A DNA stretch of 60,787 nucleotides, taken from positions 1-60,787 of the forward strand of contig NZ_LGDG01000250.1 of the NCBI RefSeq assembly GCF_001279775.1. The letters run 5' to 3'. Source of the DNA: Streptomyces sp. MMG1533. GTDB taxonomy: Bacteria > Actinomycetota > Actinomycetes > Streptomycetales > Streptomycetaceae. The notes under the pieces are model-generated. The model saw nothing but the letters and a program-made list of their open reading frames with translations. It was not told where the DNA came from and searched no databases. Below, in pieces: positions 44,598-55,323 of this stretch. Position numbers and translations under genes: made by a program. How positions within the stretch are numbered: the stretch's first letter is position 1; each line of letters begins with the position of its first letter.

Positions 44598-45691
44598 AAC
44601 TTCCGGGCCAGGACGCGATCGCCCGCCAGGCGGACGAACATCTCGTGACCCATCGGGTGCTGCTCCCCCGGAAGGTGGTCGAGCACCCGTTCCGGCAGGT
44701 CGCCAAGAGGGTGCTCATGGCCCTGTTCCTGCTCATGGCCACCGCGGTGATCGTCTACGCCGACCACGACGGCTACAACGACAACTCCGACGGCTCCGTC
44801 GACTTCCTCGACGCCTGCTATTACGCGACCGTCACCCTCTCCACCACCGGCTACGGCGACATCACCCCGGTCAGTGACGCCGCCCGGCTGACCAACATCT
44901 TCGTCATCACGCCGATGCGCGTGCTGTTCCTGATCATCCTGGTCGGCACCACGCTCGAGGTCCTCACCGAACGCACGCGTGAGGAGTGGCGACTCAACCG
45001 CTGGAGGTCCACCTTGCGCGACCACACCGTCGTCATCGGCTTCGGCACCAAGGGACGCTCGGCGATCCAGACCGTCTGCGCGACGGGGCTCAAGAAGGAG
45101 CAGGTCGTCGTGGTCGACCCCAGCTCCAAGGTGATCGAGGCGGCGACCGCGGACGGGTATGCCGGGGTCGTCGGGGACGCGACGCGCAGCGACGTCCTGA
45201 TGCGGGCCGAGGTACACCGGGCCCGGAAGATCATCATCGCGACCCAGCGCGACGACACGGCCGTCCTCGTGACGCTGACGGCCCGGCAGCTCAACAAGGG
45301 CGCCAAGATCGTGGCCGCGGTGCGGGAGGAGGAGAACGCCCCGCTGCTGAAGCAGTCCGGCGCCGACGCGGTGATCACCAGCGCCAGCGCCGCCGGGCGG
45401 CTGCTGGGCCTGTCCGTGCTGAGCCCCGCGGCCGGCATGGTGATGGAGGACCTGATCCAGCAGGGCAGCGGACTCGACATCATCGAACGGCCGGTCATAA
45501 AGGCCGAGGTGGGCAAGCGCCCGAAGGAGACGGTCGACCTGGTGGTGAGCGTCGTACGCGGGCACCGGGTGCTCGGATACGACGATGTGGCCGTCGGTAC
45601 GCTGCAGCTGACGGACCGGCTGATCACGATCGTGCGGGCGACGCCGGGCACGCAGATCGCCCCCGACGTCCGCCCGCTGCCCCAGGACTGA
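44585..45691 (+). CDS. Potassium channel protein with RCK (TrkA-N) domain
   Basis: This 368-residue two-helix potassium channel has S1 near 44-60 (VLMALFLLMATAVIVYAD), a pore helix with the selectivity filter TVTLSTTGYGDITP, and S2 (FVITPMRVLFLIILVGTTLE). A cytoplasmic RCK domain follows with TVVIGFGTKGRSAIQTVCAT for nucleotide binding and VVGDATRSDVLMRAEVHRA. The GTG start overlaps moeA by 13 bases. The next bases form parS, so the protein begins VFHVKL because of that site. A later start (GTG/ATG near codon 30) would avoid this, but the overlap is typical of coupling. Confidence 0.9.
   Translation: MFHVKLPGQDAIARQADEHLVTHRVLLPRKVVEHPFRQVAKRVLMALFLLMATAVIVYADHDGYNDNSDGSVDFLDACYYATVTLSTTGYGDITPVSDAARLTNIFVITPMRVLFLIILVGTTLEVLTERTREEWRLNRWRSTLRDHTVVIGFGTKGRSAIQTVCATGLKKEQVVVVDPSSKVIEAATADGYAGVVGDATRSDVLMRAEVHRARKIIIATQRDDTAVLVTLTARQLNKGAKIVAAVREEENAPLLKQSGADAVITSASAAGRLLGLSVLSPAAGMVMEDLIQQGSGLDIIERPVIKAEVGKRPKETVDLVVSVVRGHRVLGYDDVAVGTLQLTDRLITIVRATPGTQIAPDVRPLPQD
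44587..44600. other. parS centromere site inside coding sequence
   Basis: GTTTCACGTGAAAC is a perfect copy of the parS palindrome. It spans the last codons of moeA (FT-stop) and codons 1-6 of the potassium channel gene. ParB loading here would sit on an active operon. Confidence 0.92.
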
Positions 45692-45709
45692 TCACAGTGC
45701 AGGGTCCGG

Positions 45710-46558
45710 CTACTTGCGGTTGTACAGCCGCATCGTGATCGGCCCGAAGATAGCCACGAACAGGCCCGCCCAGCCCAGCGCCCAGGCGACCTCGGCGGCC
45801 GGCCAGTCGCCCGCCATCAGGCCGCGCACCGCCGACGCCAGATGGGTCACCGGGCTGTTGTTGACGAACGCCTGCAGCCAGCCCGGCATGGTCTTCGGGT
45901 CGACGAAGACGTTGGACAGGAAGGTGAGCGGGAAGATCACCATCATGCTGACGCCCATCACGGACTTCTCGGTGCGCAGCAGCAGCCCGAACATCGTCCA
46001 GATCCACGAGAACGCGAACGAGAACAGGACCAGCAGCGCGATCCCGGCGAGCACGCCGCCGACCCCGCCGTCCGGGCGGTAGCCGAGGATCATGCCGACC
46101 GTGAGCATCACGACGGAGGCGATCGTGTAGCGCAGGGCGTCGCCGAGGAGATAGCCGACCATCACCGAAGGCCGCCAGATCGGCAGGGTGCGGAACCGGT
46201 CGAAGACGCCCTTCTCGATGTCGGTGTTGACCGAGACGCCGGTGTACATCGTGATCATCACGACCGACATCACGAGGATGCCCGGCAGCAGGAACTGGAT
46301 GTACTCCTTCGGGGACCCGGCCAGGGCGCCCCCGAACAGGTACGTGTACATCAGCACCATCATGATCGGGAACGCGGTGACGTCGAAGAGCTGCTCGGGC
46401 ACGTGCTTGATCTTGAGGATGGCCCGCCAGCCGAAGGTCAGCGAGGCCGACAGGGCGCTCGGGCGCGGCGGCCGCTCACCGGTGACGAGCAGCGCGGCGA
46501 GGGATTCGGCGCTGACCGGGGCGAGGTCCTTGCTCTCGGTTGTCGTCGCGGTGCTCAT
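45710..46558 (-). CDS. ABC-2 type transporter permease (DrrB family)
   Basis: This 282-residue permease has six membrane helices, starting near residue 60. Features include [40 protein letters not shown] (the ABC-2 coupling motif) and [20 protein letters not shown]. The N-terminal 40 residues are cytoplasmic and variable. It overlaps the ATPase stop by four bases, giving a two-gene DrrAB-type exporter for lipophilic drugs or lipids. The substrate is unknown. Confidence 0.92.
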   Translation of the reverse strand: MSTATTTESKDLAPVSAESLAALLVTGERPPRPSALSASLTFGWRAILKIKHVPEQLFDVTAFPIMMVLMYTYLFGGALAGSPKEYIQFLLPGILVMSVVMITMYTGVSVNTDIEKGVFDRFRTLPIWRPSVMVGYLLGDALRYTIASVVMLTVGMILGYRPDGGVGGVLAGIALLVLFSFAFSWIWTMFGLLLRTEKSVMGVSMMVIFPLTFLSNVFVDPKTMPGWLQAFVNNSPVTHLASAVRGLMAGDWPAAEVAWALGWAGLFVAIFGPITMRLYNRK

Positions 46559-47562
46559 GCCGCCACCTCGCTCGTGGTGTCGTTGGCCTTCGTGTCATGT
46601 CCGGTGAGGGCGAGGAAGACCTCGTCCAGGCTGGGCTGGCCCAAGGAGAAGTTGTCGACGACGACCCCGGTGCGGGCCAGTTCGGCGAGCGCGCGGGCCG
46701 CCTGCTCGGCCGCGCCCTGCCCGTTCGCCGCCCCGCCCCCGACACGGGCCGTCAGGGCCACCGGATCCGGCTCCAGCTGCACGTCCGCGTCCAGAGCCAG
46801 CCGCAGCACCTCCTCGGCCTGCGGCCGCTGCGCGGGATCGCGCAGCCGCAGATGTACCGAACCGGCGCCCACGGACGCCTTCAGCTCGCCCTTGGTGCCC
46901 TCGGCGATCACCTTGCCCTGGTCGATGACCGCGATCCGGGACGCCAGCTGATCGGCCTCGTCCAGGTACTGCGTGGTCAGCAGCACGGTGGTGCCCTGGG
47001 CGACGACCGCGCGCACGATGTCCCACACCTGGTTGCGGCTGCGCGGGTCGAGACCGGTCGTCGGCTCGTCCAGGAAGAGCAGCTCGGGGGTGTTGAGGAT
47101 GGAGGCGGCGATGTCGATACGGCGCCGCATGCCGCCGGAGTAGTGCTTGACCTGCTTCCCGGCCGCGTCCGTGAGGCCGAAGGCCTCCAGCAGCTGCGCG
47201 GCCCGCTCCCGCGCGGCCTTCTTGTGGTGACCGAGCAGCCGCCCCAGCAGGACCAGGTTCTCGGTGCCGGTGAGGTCCTCGTCCACGGAGGCGTACTGGC
47301 CGGTCAGGCTGACCCGGCTGCGGACCTCGTCGGCGTCCCGTACGACGTCGTGCCCGAAGACATGGGCCTCGCCGCCGTCCGGTCGTAGCAGGGTGGCGAG
47401 CATCTTCACCGTGGTCGTCTTTCCGGCGCCGTTCGGGCCGAGGACGCCGTAGACCGTGCCGGCCGGCACCGCGAGGTCGACTCCGTCGACGGCCCGTGTC
47501 TCGCCGAACGTCTTCACCAGGCCTGCGGTCTCGATGGCCAGGCCGGACGTGTGCTGGCTCAT
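46555..47562 (-). CDS. Daunorubicin-resistance type ABC transporter ATPase (DrrA family)
   Basis: This 335-residue ATPase has Walker [11 protein letters not shown], the Q-loop [15 protein letters not shown], signature [14 protein letters not shown], Walker [15 protein letters not shown] and the H-loop region [14 protein letters not shown]. The C-terminal DrrA extension ends [20 protein letters not shown] 47562 has GGAAGGA about 8 bases upstream; a start at 47595 or 47625 is possible. It drives export with the overlapping permease. It is divergent from the quinone oxidoreductase. Confidence 0.93.
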   Translation of the reverse strand: MSQHTSGLAIETAGLVKTFGETRAVDGVDLAVPAGTVYGVLGPNGAGKTTTVKMLATLLRPDGGEAHVFGHDVVRDADEVRSRVSLTGQYASVDEDLTGTENLVLLGRLLGHHKKAARERAAQLLEAFGLTDAAGKQVKHYSGGMRRRIDIAASILNTPELLFLDEPTTGLDPRSRNQVWDIVRAVVAQGTTVLLTTQYLDEADQLASRIAVIDQGKVIAEGTKGELKASVGAGSVHLRLRDPAQRPQAEEVLRLALDADVQLEPDPVALTARVGGGAANGQGAAEQAARALAELARTGVVVDNFSLGQPSLDEVFLALTGHDTKANDTTSEVAA

Positions 47563-47708
47563 GGGGGTGTCCTTCCGCGTACTCGGGTTACGCATGGGGA
47601 GACCTTTACGGTCGCGCAAACTCATCGCCGCCGCACAGGGAATTCTCAGGGGATCGGTCCAAGGACCGACGAGGGTCCGACCGGGGACCGAGGGGTAGCG
47701 TCCCCTGC

Positions 47709-48689
47709 ATGCATGCGATCACGATTCCCGAACCTGGTGGGCCCGAGGCGCTGGTGTGGGACGAGGTCCCGGATCCCGTGCCCGGCGAGGGCGAGGTACT
47801 GGTCGAGGTGGCGGCCAGCGCCGTCAACCGCGCCGACATACTGCAGCGGCAGGGCTTCTACGACCCGCCGCCCGGCGCCTCCCGCCACCCCGGCCTGGAG
47901 TGCTCCGGACGGATCACCGAGGTCGGCCCCGGCGTCTCCGGTTGGAACGTGGGCGACGAGGTGTGCGCACTGCTCGCGGGCGGCGGTTACGCCGAGAAGG
48001 TCGCCGTCCCGGCCGGCCAGCTGCTGCCCCTGCCCAAGGGCGTCGACCTCAAGCAGGCCGCGGCGCTCCCCGAGGTGGTGTCCACGGTCTGGTCGAACGT
48101 CTTCATGATCGCCCACCTGCGCCCCGGCGAGACCCTGCTCGTGCACGGCGGCTCCAGCGGCATCGGCACCATGGCGATCCAGCTCGCCAAGGCCGTGGGC
48201 GCCAAGGTCGCCGTCACGGCGGGCACCGCGGAGAAGCTGGAACGCTGCGCCGAGCTGGGCGCCGACATCCTGGTCAACTACCGCGACCAGGACTTCGTCG
48301 AAGAGGTCAAGAAGGCCACTGACGGGGCCGGCGCCGACGTCATCCTCGACAACATGGGCGCCAAGTACCTCGACCGCAACGTCAGGGCCCTCGCCGTCAA
48401 CGGCCGGCTCGCGATCATCGGCATGCAGGGCGGCATCAAGGGCGAGCTGAACATCGGCATGCTCCTGGGCAAGCGGGCCGCCATCAGCGCGACCTCGCTG
48501 CGTGCCCGCCCGCTGGGCGAGAAGGCGGCGATCGTCGCGGCCGTACGCGAGCACGTCTGGCCGCTGATCGACGCCGGTCACGTGCGCCCGATCGTCGACC
48601 GCGAGCTCCCGATGAGCGACGCGGCCGCCGCGCACCGGGTCGTGGAGGAGAGCGGCCACATCGGAAAGGTCCTGCTCGTCACGCCGTAG
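47709..48689 (+). CDS. NADPH:quinone oxidoreductase (zinc-less medium-chain dehydrogenase)
   Basis: This 326-residue enzyme of the QOR/TP53I3 type reduces quinones with NADPH. It has [40 protein letters not shown] (typical of the PIG3 branch), the nucleotide loop [20 protein letters not shown] and a final [17 protein letters not shown]. Catalytic zinc ligands are absent, as expected. TAGCGT lies 7 bases before the ATG, suggesting a leaderless or near-leaderless transcript. The upstream extension to 47496 overlaps the divergent ATPase gene. Confidence 0.93.
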   Translation: MHAITIPEPGGPEALVWDEVPDPVPGEGEVLVEVAASAVNRADILQRQGFYDPPPGASRHPGLECSGRITEVGPGVSGWNVGDEVCALLAGGGYAEKVAVPAGQLLPLPKGVDLKQAAALPEVVSTVWSNVFMIAHLRPGETLLVHGGSSGIGTMAIQLAKAVGAKVAVTAGTAEKLERCAELGADILVNYRDQDFVEEVKKATDGAGADVILDNMGAKYLDRNVRALAVNGRLAIIGMQGGIKGELNIGMLLGKRAAISATSLRARPLGEKAAIVAAVREHVWPLIDAGHVRPIVDRELPMSDAAAAHRVVEESGHIGKVLLVTP

Positions 48690-48747
48690 GAGGCCCTCCA
48701 CGCGGCAGGAGGCAAGAGGCAGGGGGCAGAGAGGCAGGAGGCGCCCT

Positions 48748-49368
48748 CTACGACACCCTCCGCCGCACCCTGAGTGCCACGAAGGCGAGGCCCAGGCCGA
48801 GCCCGACGAGGATCAGCCCGCTGCCGAGCGGCAGGATCGGCAGCCTGGGCTCGGCGGGGCGGGCCACGGTCCCCCTCGCGGGCCGCTGCGGGTGTGCGGG
48901 GGGCACGGCAGCGGTCTCGCGCGGCGGTTCCGGTACGGCGGTGGGGTCGCCGTCCGTCCCACTGTCGAGGTCGGTGTCCGCGGCAGCGTCCTCGTCCTCG
49001 TCCGCCGCACCCTCGTCCTCCGGCACCGCCGGATCCGTGTCCACCGGTTCCGCCTCCGCCGCCTCGTCCGGCCGCCCGGGCCGCTGGCGCCCCTCACCCG
49101 GCCGGCTCCCCGCCCGGGAGGGCTCGGCGGCGGAGGCGGAGGGGGACCGAGAGGGCGAGGCGGAGGCACGTGCGGGACCGGGTGCGGAATCGGAACCGGA
49201 ATCGGAATCGGATGCGGTATCGGTATCGGATGCGGACGCCGATCCCGATGCCGACGCTGTGGCCGTCGGCGACGACTCGGCGGCGTACGACGACTCACCC
49301 CCGTACGCCATCACGACCGCCGCGACGAGCACCCCCGTCACGCGCAGCGATCGCAGCCATGAAGTCAC
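48748..49368 (-). CDS. Secreted or surface Ser/Asp-rich protein with C-terminal anchor
   Basis: This 206-residue protein starts at GTG 49368. It has a signal peptide (SWLRSLRVTGVLVAAVVMAY, then SSYAAES), then a low-complexity region rich in Ser, Ala and Asp (ASASDTDTASDSDSGSDSAP) and a Pro/Glu/Asp region. A C-terminal hydrophobic helix (LPILPLGSGLILVGLGLGLA, then FVALRVRRRVS) follows. The ending of helix plus Arg tail resembles a wall- or membrane-anchoring signal. LPILPLG is not a proper LAXTG motif, so sortase processing is doubtful. No family is recognised. A periodic GGAATCGG-type repeat (49190-49240) encodes the SD run. Confidence 0.7.
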   Translation of the reverse strand: MTSWLRSLRVTGVLVAAVVMAYGGESSYAAESSPTATASASGSASASDTDTASDSDSGSDSAPGPARASASPSRSPSASAAEPSRAGSRPGEGRQRPGRPDEAAEAEPVDTDPAVPEDEGAADEDEDAAADTDLDSGTDGDPTAVPEPPRETAAVPPAHPQRPARGTVARPAEPRLPILPLGSGLILVGLGLGLAFVALRVRRRVS

Positions 49369-49515
49369 GGACCAAGACTGACATTCACCCGCAATACCGG
49401 CATTCCAGGCTGCTCCAGAAGATCGATGGCGAGGCACATGCCCCCGTAAACGGTGGATCAGCCCTTACCGGGGGCACCACGGTGATGAGGTGTACGGGTG
49501 CGAGAGAATGGCGGC

Positions 49516-50058
49516 ATGGAGATGCCGAGGAACGAACGGTCGCCGGAGAACCCCCAGATCCTGGTCGTAGGGCAGGACGGAATGGCTCTCGGCGGCGGAG
49601 GCGACGAGGACTCCCGCGAGGTTCCCGTGACGGAGATGGTCGAGCAGCCGGCGAAGGTCATGCGGATCGGGAGCATGATCAAGCAGCTGCTCGAAGAGGT
49701 GCGCGCGGCTCCCCTGGACGAGGCGAGCCGGGCCCGGCTCAAGGAGATCCACTCCAGCTCGGTGAAGGAGCTGGAGGACGGGCTGGCCCCGGAGCTCGTC
49801 GAGGAGCTGGAGCGGCTGTCCCTGCCGTTCGCGGACGAGGCGACCCCGAGCGACGCGGAACTGCGCATCGCGCAGGCCCAGTTGGTCGGCTGGCTGGAAG
49901 GGCTCTTCCACGGGATCCAGACCACCTTGTTCGCCCAGCAGATGGCCGCGCGGGCCCAACTGGAGCAGATGCGCCGCGCCCTCCCGCCGGGCGTGGGCGG
50001 CCACGAGGAGGGCGACGACCTGCGCACGGGCGGCCGTTCGGGCGGCCCGTACCTGTAA
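49516..50058 (+). CDS. bpa: Bacterial proteasome activator Bpa (PafE)
   Basis: This 180-residue protein forms a dodecameric ring that opens the 20S proteasome without ATP. The helical core runs from about 42 (EQPAKVMRIGSMIKQLLEEV) to 150 (WLEGLFHGIQTTLFAQQMAA). The C-terminus is GGPYL, close to the GQYL motif that docks in the proteasome pocket. The N-terminal 35 residues are disordered and acidic. ATG 49516 begins MEMPRNERSPENPQILVVG. It stands alone, 147 bases from the divergent surface-protein gene, with a strong terminator after it. Confidence 0.94.
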   Translation: MEMPRNERSPENPQILVVGQDGMALGGGGDEDSREVPVTEMVEQPAKVMRIGSMIKQLLEEVRAAPLDEASRARLKEIHSSSVKELEDGLAPELVEELERLSLPFADEATPSDAELRIAQAQLVGWLEGLFHGIQTTLFAQQMAARAQLEQMRRALPPGVGGHEEGDDLRTGGRSGGPYL

Positions 50059-50082
50059 GCCCGGCACCCCGACCACTGACGA

Positions 50083-50116
50083 AAAGGGCCCGGCAGCCGA
50101 AGCTGCCGGGCCCTTT
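50083..50116. terminator. Terminator after bpa
   Basis: AAAGGGCCCGGCAGC (50083-50097) pairs perfectly with GCTGCCGGGCCCTTT (50102-50116) around CGAA. Both flanks are A/T, so it works in both directions for bpa and the converging kinase gene. Confidence 0.92.
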
Positions 50117-50117
50117 C

Positions 50118-50195
50118 CTTCACGATTTCACTTCACGATGTCGCTTCACGATTTCACGTCAGGCGTTCGCTTCAGGTGTTCACTTCACGACGCCG
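50118..50195. repeat. 13-bp tandem repeat array between bpa and the kinase gene
   Basis: Six consecutive 13-bp units start at 50118, 50131, 50144, 50157, 50170 and 50183. The unit is CTTCACGATTTCA with decay; units 1 and 3 are identical. The last unit reaches into the 3' end of the minus-strand kinase gene, including its stop. Confidence 0.8.
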
Positions 50196-51828
50196 GGTTG
50201 CCCGTGGAGATGTCGAACTGCATCTCCGGCGGGTTCTTCGGGTCGAAGTCCGTCCCCGCCGTGGGGTACTGCTTCATCACCGTGTCCTCGCCGTAGGTGT
50301 TCTCGTCCACGCGGGTCGGGTCGTACTGCCATCCGGCGGCCTGGAGACAGGCGAGGACCGAGTCCCAGTTCTTGAACGTGAAGTCCGGCATCCGCACCTG
50401 GTCGGGGTCGTTGTACGACTCCTCCGGCTCCGTGCACTCGGTCTTCTCGATGGTCTTCGACGTGTCCGGCCCGCGGTAGCCCGCCACCTTGGTCGACGTC
50501 GACGCGCTGGGGCTGCCGCTGGCGTTCGGGTCGGCGCTTCCGCCGCCGCTGTTCATCATCAGCGCCGCGATCAGCCCGCCGACCGCGACCAGCGAGACCA
50601 CGATCGAGCCGATGATCACCGGCCTGTTTCCCTTGCCGCCGCCTGAGGACGCCGTCGAGGCGGTCTGGGGCGTGAGGTTGTACGGCGGCGGGGTCGACGG
50701 GTGCTGCTGCGGCGCATAGCCGGCCGGGCCCGGCGTCTGGTAGCCGGCCTGCTGCGGATAGCCGTACGCCGGAGAAGGCGCCGGCTGCGGGGTGCCGTAC
50801 GGATTCGGCGTCGGAGCCTGCTGGTACGGCGTCTGTACGTTGCCCATGGGCCCCGGCGTCGCCTGGTCGACAGGTGGGAACACGGCGGAGCCGACGCCCG
50901 CGCCGCTCTGCGTCGGCGCGCCCGGGACGATGCTCGGCGCGGCGGCCTGGAAGGACGCGGCCACCCGCAGGCACTCGTCGCGCATGGCCTCGGCGCTCGG
51001 GAAGCGCTCGTTCGGGTTCTTCTTCAGCGCGCGGGCGACCAGCGCGTCCACCGACGGCGGCAGGGCGCGGTTGATCGACGAAGGAGCGACCGGCTCCTCC
51101 TGCACGTGCGCGTACGCGATCGCCAGCGGCGAGTCCGCGTCGAACGGCAGCCGGCCGGTGACCAGTTGGAACAGCATGATGCCGACGGAGTAGAGGTCGG
51201 AACGGGCGTCGACGCCCCGGCCCAGCGCCTGCTCCGGCGACAGGTACTGCGGGGTGCCGACGACCATGCCGGTCTGCGTCATCGAGGTGACGCCGGACTG
51301 CATGGCGCGGGCGATGCCGAAGTCCATCACCTTGATGACGCCGCGCTTGGTCATCATCACGTTGCCCGGCTTGATGTCCCGGTGGACCAGGCCCATCTCG
51401 TGGCTGATCTCCAGCGCGGCGAGCACGTCCGCGGTGATCTTCAGCGCCTTGTCGGCGGGCATCGCGCCGTACTGCCGCACGTCCTCGTTCAGCACCGAGC
51501 CGAGCGGCCGGCCCTCGACGTACTCCATGACGATGTACGGCATCGTCGAGCCGTCCAGATCGTCCTCGCCCGTGTCGAAGACCGAGACGATATTGGTGTG
51601 CGTGAGCTTGGCCACGGCCTGGGCCTCGCGGCGGAAGCGCTCGCGGAAGGCCTGTTCCCGGCCCAGCTCGGTGTGCAGAGTCTTGATCGCGACCTGGCGG
51701 TCGAGCACGGCGTCGTACGCGAGGTGCACCGAGGCCATGCCGCCTTCGCCGAGCAAGTCGCGCAGCTGATAGCGGCCGCCGGCGAGCGCCCGCCCCGCGT
51801 ACCGGCCCTGTGCGCCGTCCTGGCTCAT
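50185..51828 (-). CDS. Membrane Ser/Thr protein kinase with C-terminal PASTA-like domain
   Basis: This 547-residue kinase has a domain at about 20-285: LGEGGMASVH, ATP lysine K49, HRDIKPGN (D151), DFG 169-171 and GTPQYLSPEQ. A Pro/Gln/Tyr-rich linker (300-430, YGYPQQAGYQTPGPAGYAPQ) follows, then a transmembrane helix (about 442-460, VIIGSIVVSLVAVGGLIAAL). A single degenerate external PASTA-like domain ends the chain (VRMPDFTFKNWDSVLACLQA, AAGWQYDPTRVDENTYGEDT). ATG 51828 is chosen for its MSQDGAQGRY start. It is divergent from another kinase gene across 334 bases. Signal and substrate are unknown. Confidence 0.94.
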   Translation of the reverse strand: MSQDGAQGRYAGRALAGGRYQLRDLLGEGGMASVHLAYDAVLDRQVAIKTLHTELGREQAFRERFRREAQAVAKLTHTNIVSVFDTGEDDLDGSTMPYIVMEYVEGRPLGSVLNEDVRQYGAMPADKALKITADVLAALEISHEMGLVHRDIKPGNVMMTKRGVIKVMDFGIARAMQSGVTSMTQTGMVVGTPQYLSPEQALGRGVDARSDLYSVGIMLFQLVTGRLPFDADSPLAIAYAHVQEEPVAPSSINRALPPSVDALVARALKKNPNERFPSAEAMRDECLRVAASFQAAAPSIVPGAPTQSGAGVGSAVFPPVDQATPGPMGNVQTPYQQAPTPNPYGTPQPAPSPAYGYPQQAGYQTPGPAGYAPQQHPSTPPPYNLTPQTASTASSGGGKGNRPVIIGSIVVSLVAVGGLIAALMMNSGGGSADPNASGSPSASTSTKVAGYRGPDTSKTIEKTECTEPEESYNDPDQVRMPDFTFKNWDSVLACLQAAGWQYDPTRVDENTYGEDTVMKQYPTAGTDFDPKNPPEMQFDISTGNPAS

Positions 51829-52162
51829 GTCTCTGCGTCCCCCGTAGGCCTTCAGGCGCCGTGCGTGCCATTGATCCAAAGTGCTATTCCCGGCCAAGTC
51901 TGCCGGAGGCCACTGACACGTCAAGCGCGGTGCCCGTTCCGTGACCGTACGCGAAAGAAAGGTCGCGCAAGCGTTACAGCGGGCGTACGGCCGGTACACA
52001 GAATTTGCACGCCTGCACGTACTACAGGTTTGATGGCCGGTCTGTCGCGGGCCGGTCCCCGGGGTCTTCCCGGACCGGAGGCTTGCGCGGAGGCTGTAGC
52101 GTGGCCGACGGAGACCGTAACAACACCGCGCGCACCGCGGGCAGAAACGACGGCGAGGACTG
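51829..52162. promoter_or_regulatory. Divergent promoter region between two kinase genes
   Basis: This 334-bp gap must hold both promoters. GGGGGACGCAGAGAC precedes the minus-strand start and ACGGCGAGGACTG the plus-strand start. TAGCGT (52099-52104) is a possible -10 for the plus gene. No repeat, RNA or small gene is supported. Confidence 0.4.
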
Positions 52163-53746
<1,584 letters not shown>

Positions 53747-53770
53747 TCTGAGGCCGACCGCAGCGGCATC

Positions 53771-53813
53771 CACGCGCGCGTGCACCCGGAAACGGGCTGT
53801 ACGCGCGCGTGCC
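53771..53813. terminator. Imperfect hairpin between kinase and phosphotransferase genes
   Basis: CACGCGCGCGTGCACCC (53771-53787) pairs imperfectly with GGGCTGTACGCGCGCGTGCC (53794-53813) around GGAAAC. It lies between two converging genes. Confidence 0.55.
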
Positions 53814-53835
53814 GGTTTGCGGCCCTCTCGGGGCC

Positions 53836-54894
53836 TCAGTCCGCGAACGCGTCGCACACCGTGTCGTACTCCCGCGTCCACCACACCGCGAGCGCCGAGG
53901 CCGCCGGGAACTGGGGGTCGGCTCGGGTGTCGCCGCGTTCGTAGTGCCAGCGCAGCATCCAGAAGTCGTTGAGGCGCTCCCACCACACGCGGTGCACGGC
54001 CGCCGCGAGTTCGGAGGGCGTGGCGCCGGTCGTACGCCGGTACGCGCGCGCGTAGGCCCGTACCTTCGGCAGGTCGAGTGCCCCCGCGGGCCGTACGAAG
54101 AAGATCGCGGCGGCGCGTACGGCCTCCTCCGCTCGGGGCTTCACGCCGAGCCGGTCCCAGTCGACGATCGCGGCGGGGGCGTCCCCCCTGTAGAGCAGGT
54201 TGAACGGGTGGAAGTCGCCGTGCACCCAGCCCACCGAACCGCCGCGCCGCGGACGCCGGTCGGCGTGCTGTTCCAGGAGCGCGCGCCGCTCCAGGAGACG
54301 GTGCCGGGCCAGTTCGTCGAAGGAGTCCGCGGGGCGGTGGCGGCGTACGTGGACGAGCAGGTCGTCGATGAGGGCGAAGGTGTCGGCGGGGTCGGGGCTG
54401 TCGGCCGGTCCCGCCGGCTCCGGTGCCTCGGACGACTCCCCGCGCGCCCGCGCGTACGTCCGCATCACGCTCTCCAGGCTCGCGTGCACGATCCCCAGGA
54501 GCGCCCCGAGCCGTCCGCACTGGGCGGTGGTGAGCTGGCCGCCGTGGCGGTGCCTGCCGTCGATCCAGGGGTGCAGTGCGTAGGCGTGGCCGCCGACGAC
54601 CGCGACCGTACGCCCGTCGCGGCCGGGCAGCGGGGGTGCGACCGGGACGCCCAGGGCGGCGAGGGACTCGGTCGCCCGGTGCTGGCGGGCGATCGCGGCG
54701 GGGGCGGCGGTCTCGGGGTCGAAGTGGTGCTTGAGGAAGTAGCGGCCGCGGGTCGTCCAGAGCCGGTAACCGCGGTTGAGTAGCCCCTGGTCGACGGGCT
54801 CGCAGGTGAGGGCGGACCCGGCGGCGTACTGGCGGAGGAGGGCGCCCAGCGGGGGCGCGTGGGGCACGAGGGGTGGTACACAAGAGTGCGGCAC
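53836..54894 (-). CDS. APH-family phosphotransferase
   Basis: This 352-residue kinase-like protein shows the aminoglycoside phosphotransferase fold. It has GLLNRGYRLWTTRGRYFLKH (ATP lysine), VGWVHGDFHPFNLLYRGDAP with the HGDxxxxN catalytic loop, and AIVDWDRLGVKPRAEEAVRA with the metal-binding Asp. The middle part (130-190) is a Pro/Ser-rich insertion. The substrate could be an antibiotic, homoserine or choline-like alcohol; nothing here decides it. The start is ATG 54894. Codons such as CGTACG match the neighbourhood, so transfer is not suggested. Confidence 0.87.
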   Translation of the reverse strand: MPHSCVPPLVPHAPPLGALLRQYAAGSALTCEPVDQGLLNRGYRLWTTRGRYFLKHHFDPETAAPAAIARQHRATESLAALGVPVAPPLPGRDGRTVAVVGGHAYALHPWIDGRHRHGGQLTTAQCGRLGALLGIVHASLESVMRTYARARGESSEAPEPAGPADSPDPADTFALIDDLLVHVRRHRPADSFDELARHRLLERRALLEQHADRRPRRGGSVGWVHGDFHPFNLLYRGDAPAAIVDWDRLGVKPRAEEAVRAAAIFFVRPAGALDLPKVRAYARAYRRTTGATPSELAAAVHRVWWERLNDFWMLRWHYERGDTRADPQFPAASALAVWWTREYDTVCDAFAD

Positions 54895-54960
54895 GCTGCC
54901 AGATGCTAGGGCACAATTCAGGCCCCTGAGCTGGGAGTTGTCACAGAAAGTCGCTTTCGA

Positions 54961-55323
54961 TCACGGGATGTGCTCGAAGTGGCTTTCCAGACCGTCGCCG
55001 GTCGAGTGGACGGTGCCGGACCGCGGCTCGACCCACCGGAGCCGTACGCGACCACGCTCACGGCGCCCGCCCGGTGGTACCCGTGGTTCCCGGAGATGAG
55101 AGCGCGCCGGAGGGCAGGTCCCCAAGCCCCTCCGGGCGCCCCCGCTGCCGTCCGGGACCCGTACGTCGAGCACCGCGACGTCGGGCCGGGTGGCCGGAAT
55201 CCCTACCAGCGCGTCGGCCGCCGTACCGGCCTCGCCGGCCGCCTCCATGTCCGCCCCGACCGACAGGAGCTCGTGGACGCCGCGCCGGACGGCCTCCTGG
55301 TCGTCGATGAGAAATACCCTGAT
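54961..55323 (-). pseudogene. Decayed response-regulator gene
   Basis: The minus strand reads RVFLIDDQEAVRRGVHELLS, then GEAGTAADALVGIPATRPDV, AVLDVRVPDGSGG, a clear CheY-like receiver start with the DD pair and the phosphorylated Asp. Upstream of RVFLID the frame reads stop-Lys-Ile (TGA AAA ATC), with no start codon. The next ATG (55248) would skip the DD pair. After DGSGG the family match ends and an unrelated 60-residue tail follows; the rest of the receiver and the whole LuxR DNA-binding domain are missing. From memory, S. coelicolor keeps an intact orphan regulator next to this bkd operon. Confidence 0.7.

Noticed and set aside
48690..48747. Purine-rich GGCAGGAGGC repeats as a regulatory RNA
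   Set aside because: No stable pairing was found; it is a short purine-rich gap between converging genes.
50118..50195. 13-bp array considered as a CRISPR or plasmid iteron
   Set aside because: Units have no spacers, so not CRISPR; iterons need a replication gene nearby, and none is present.
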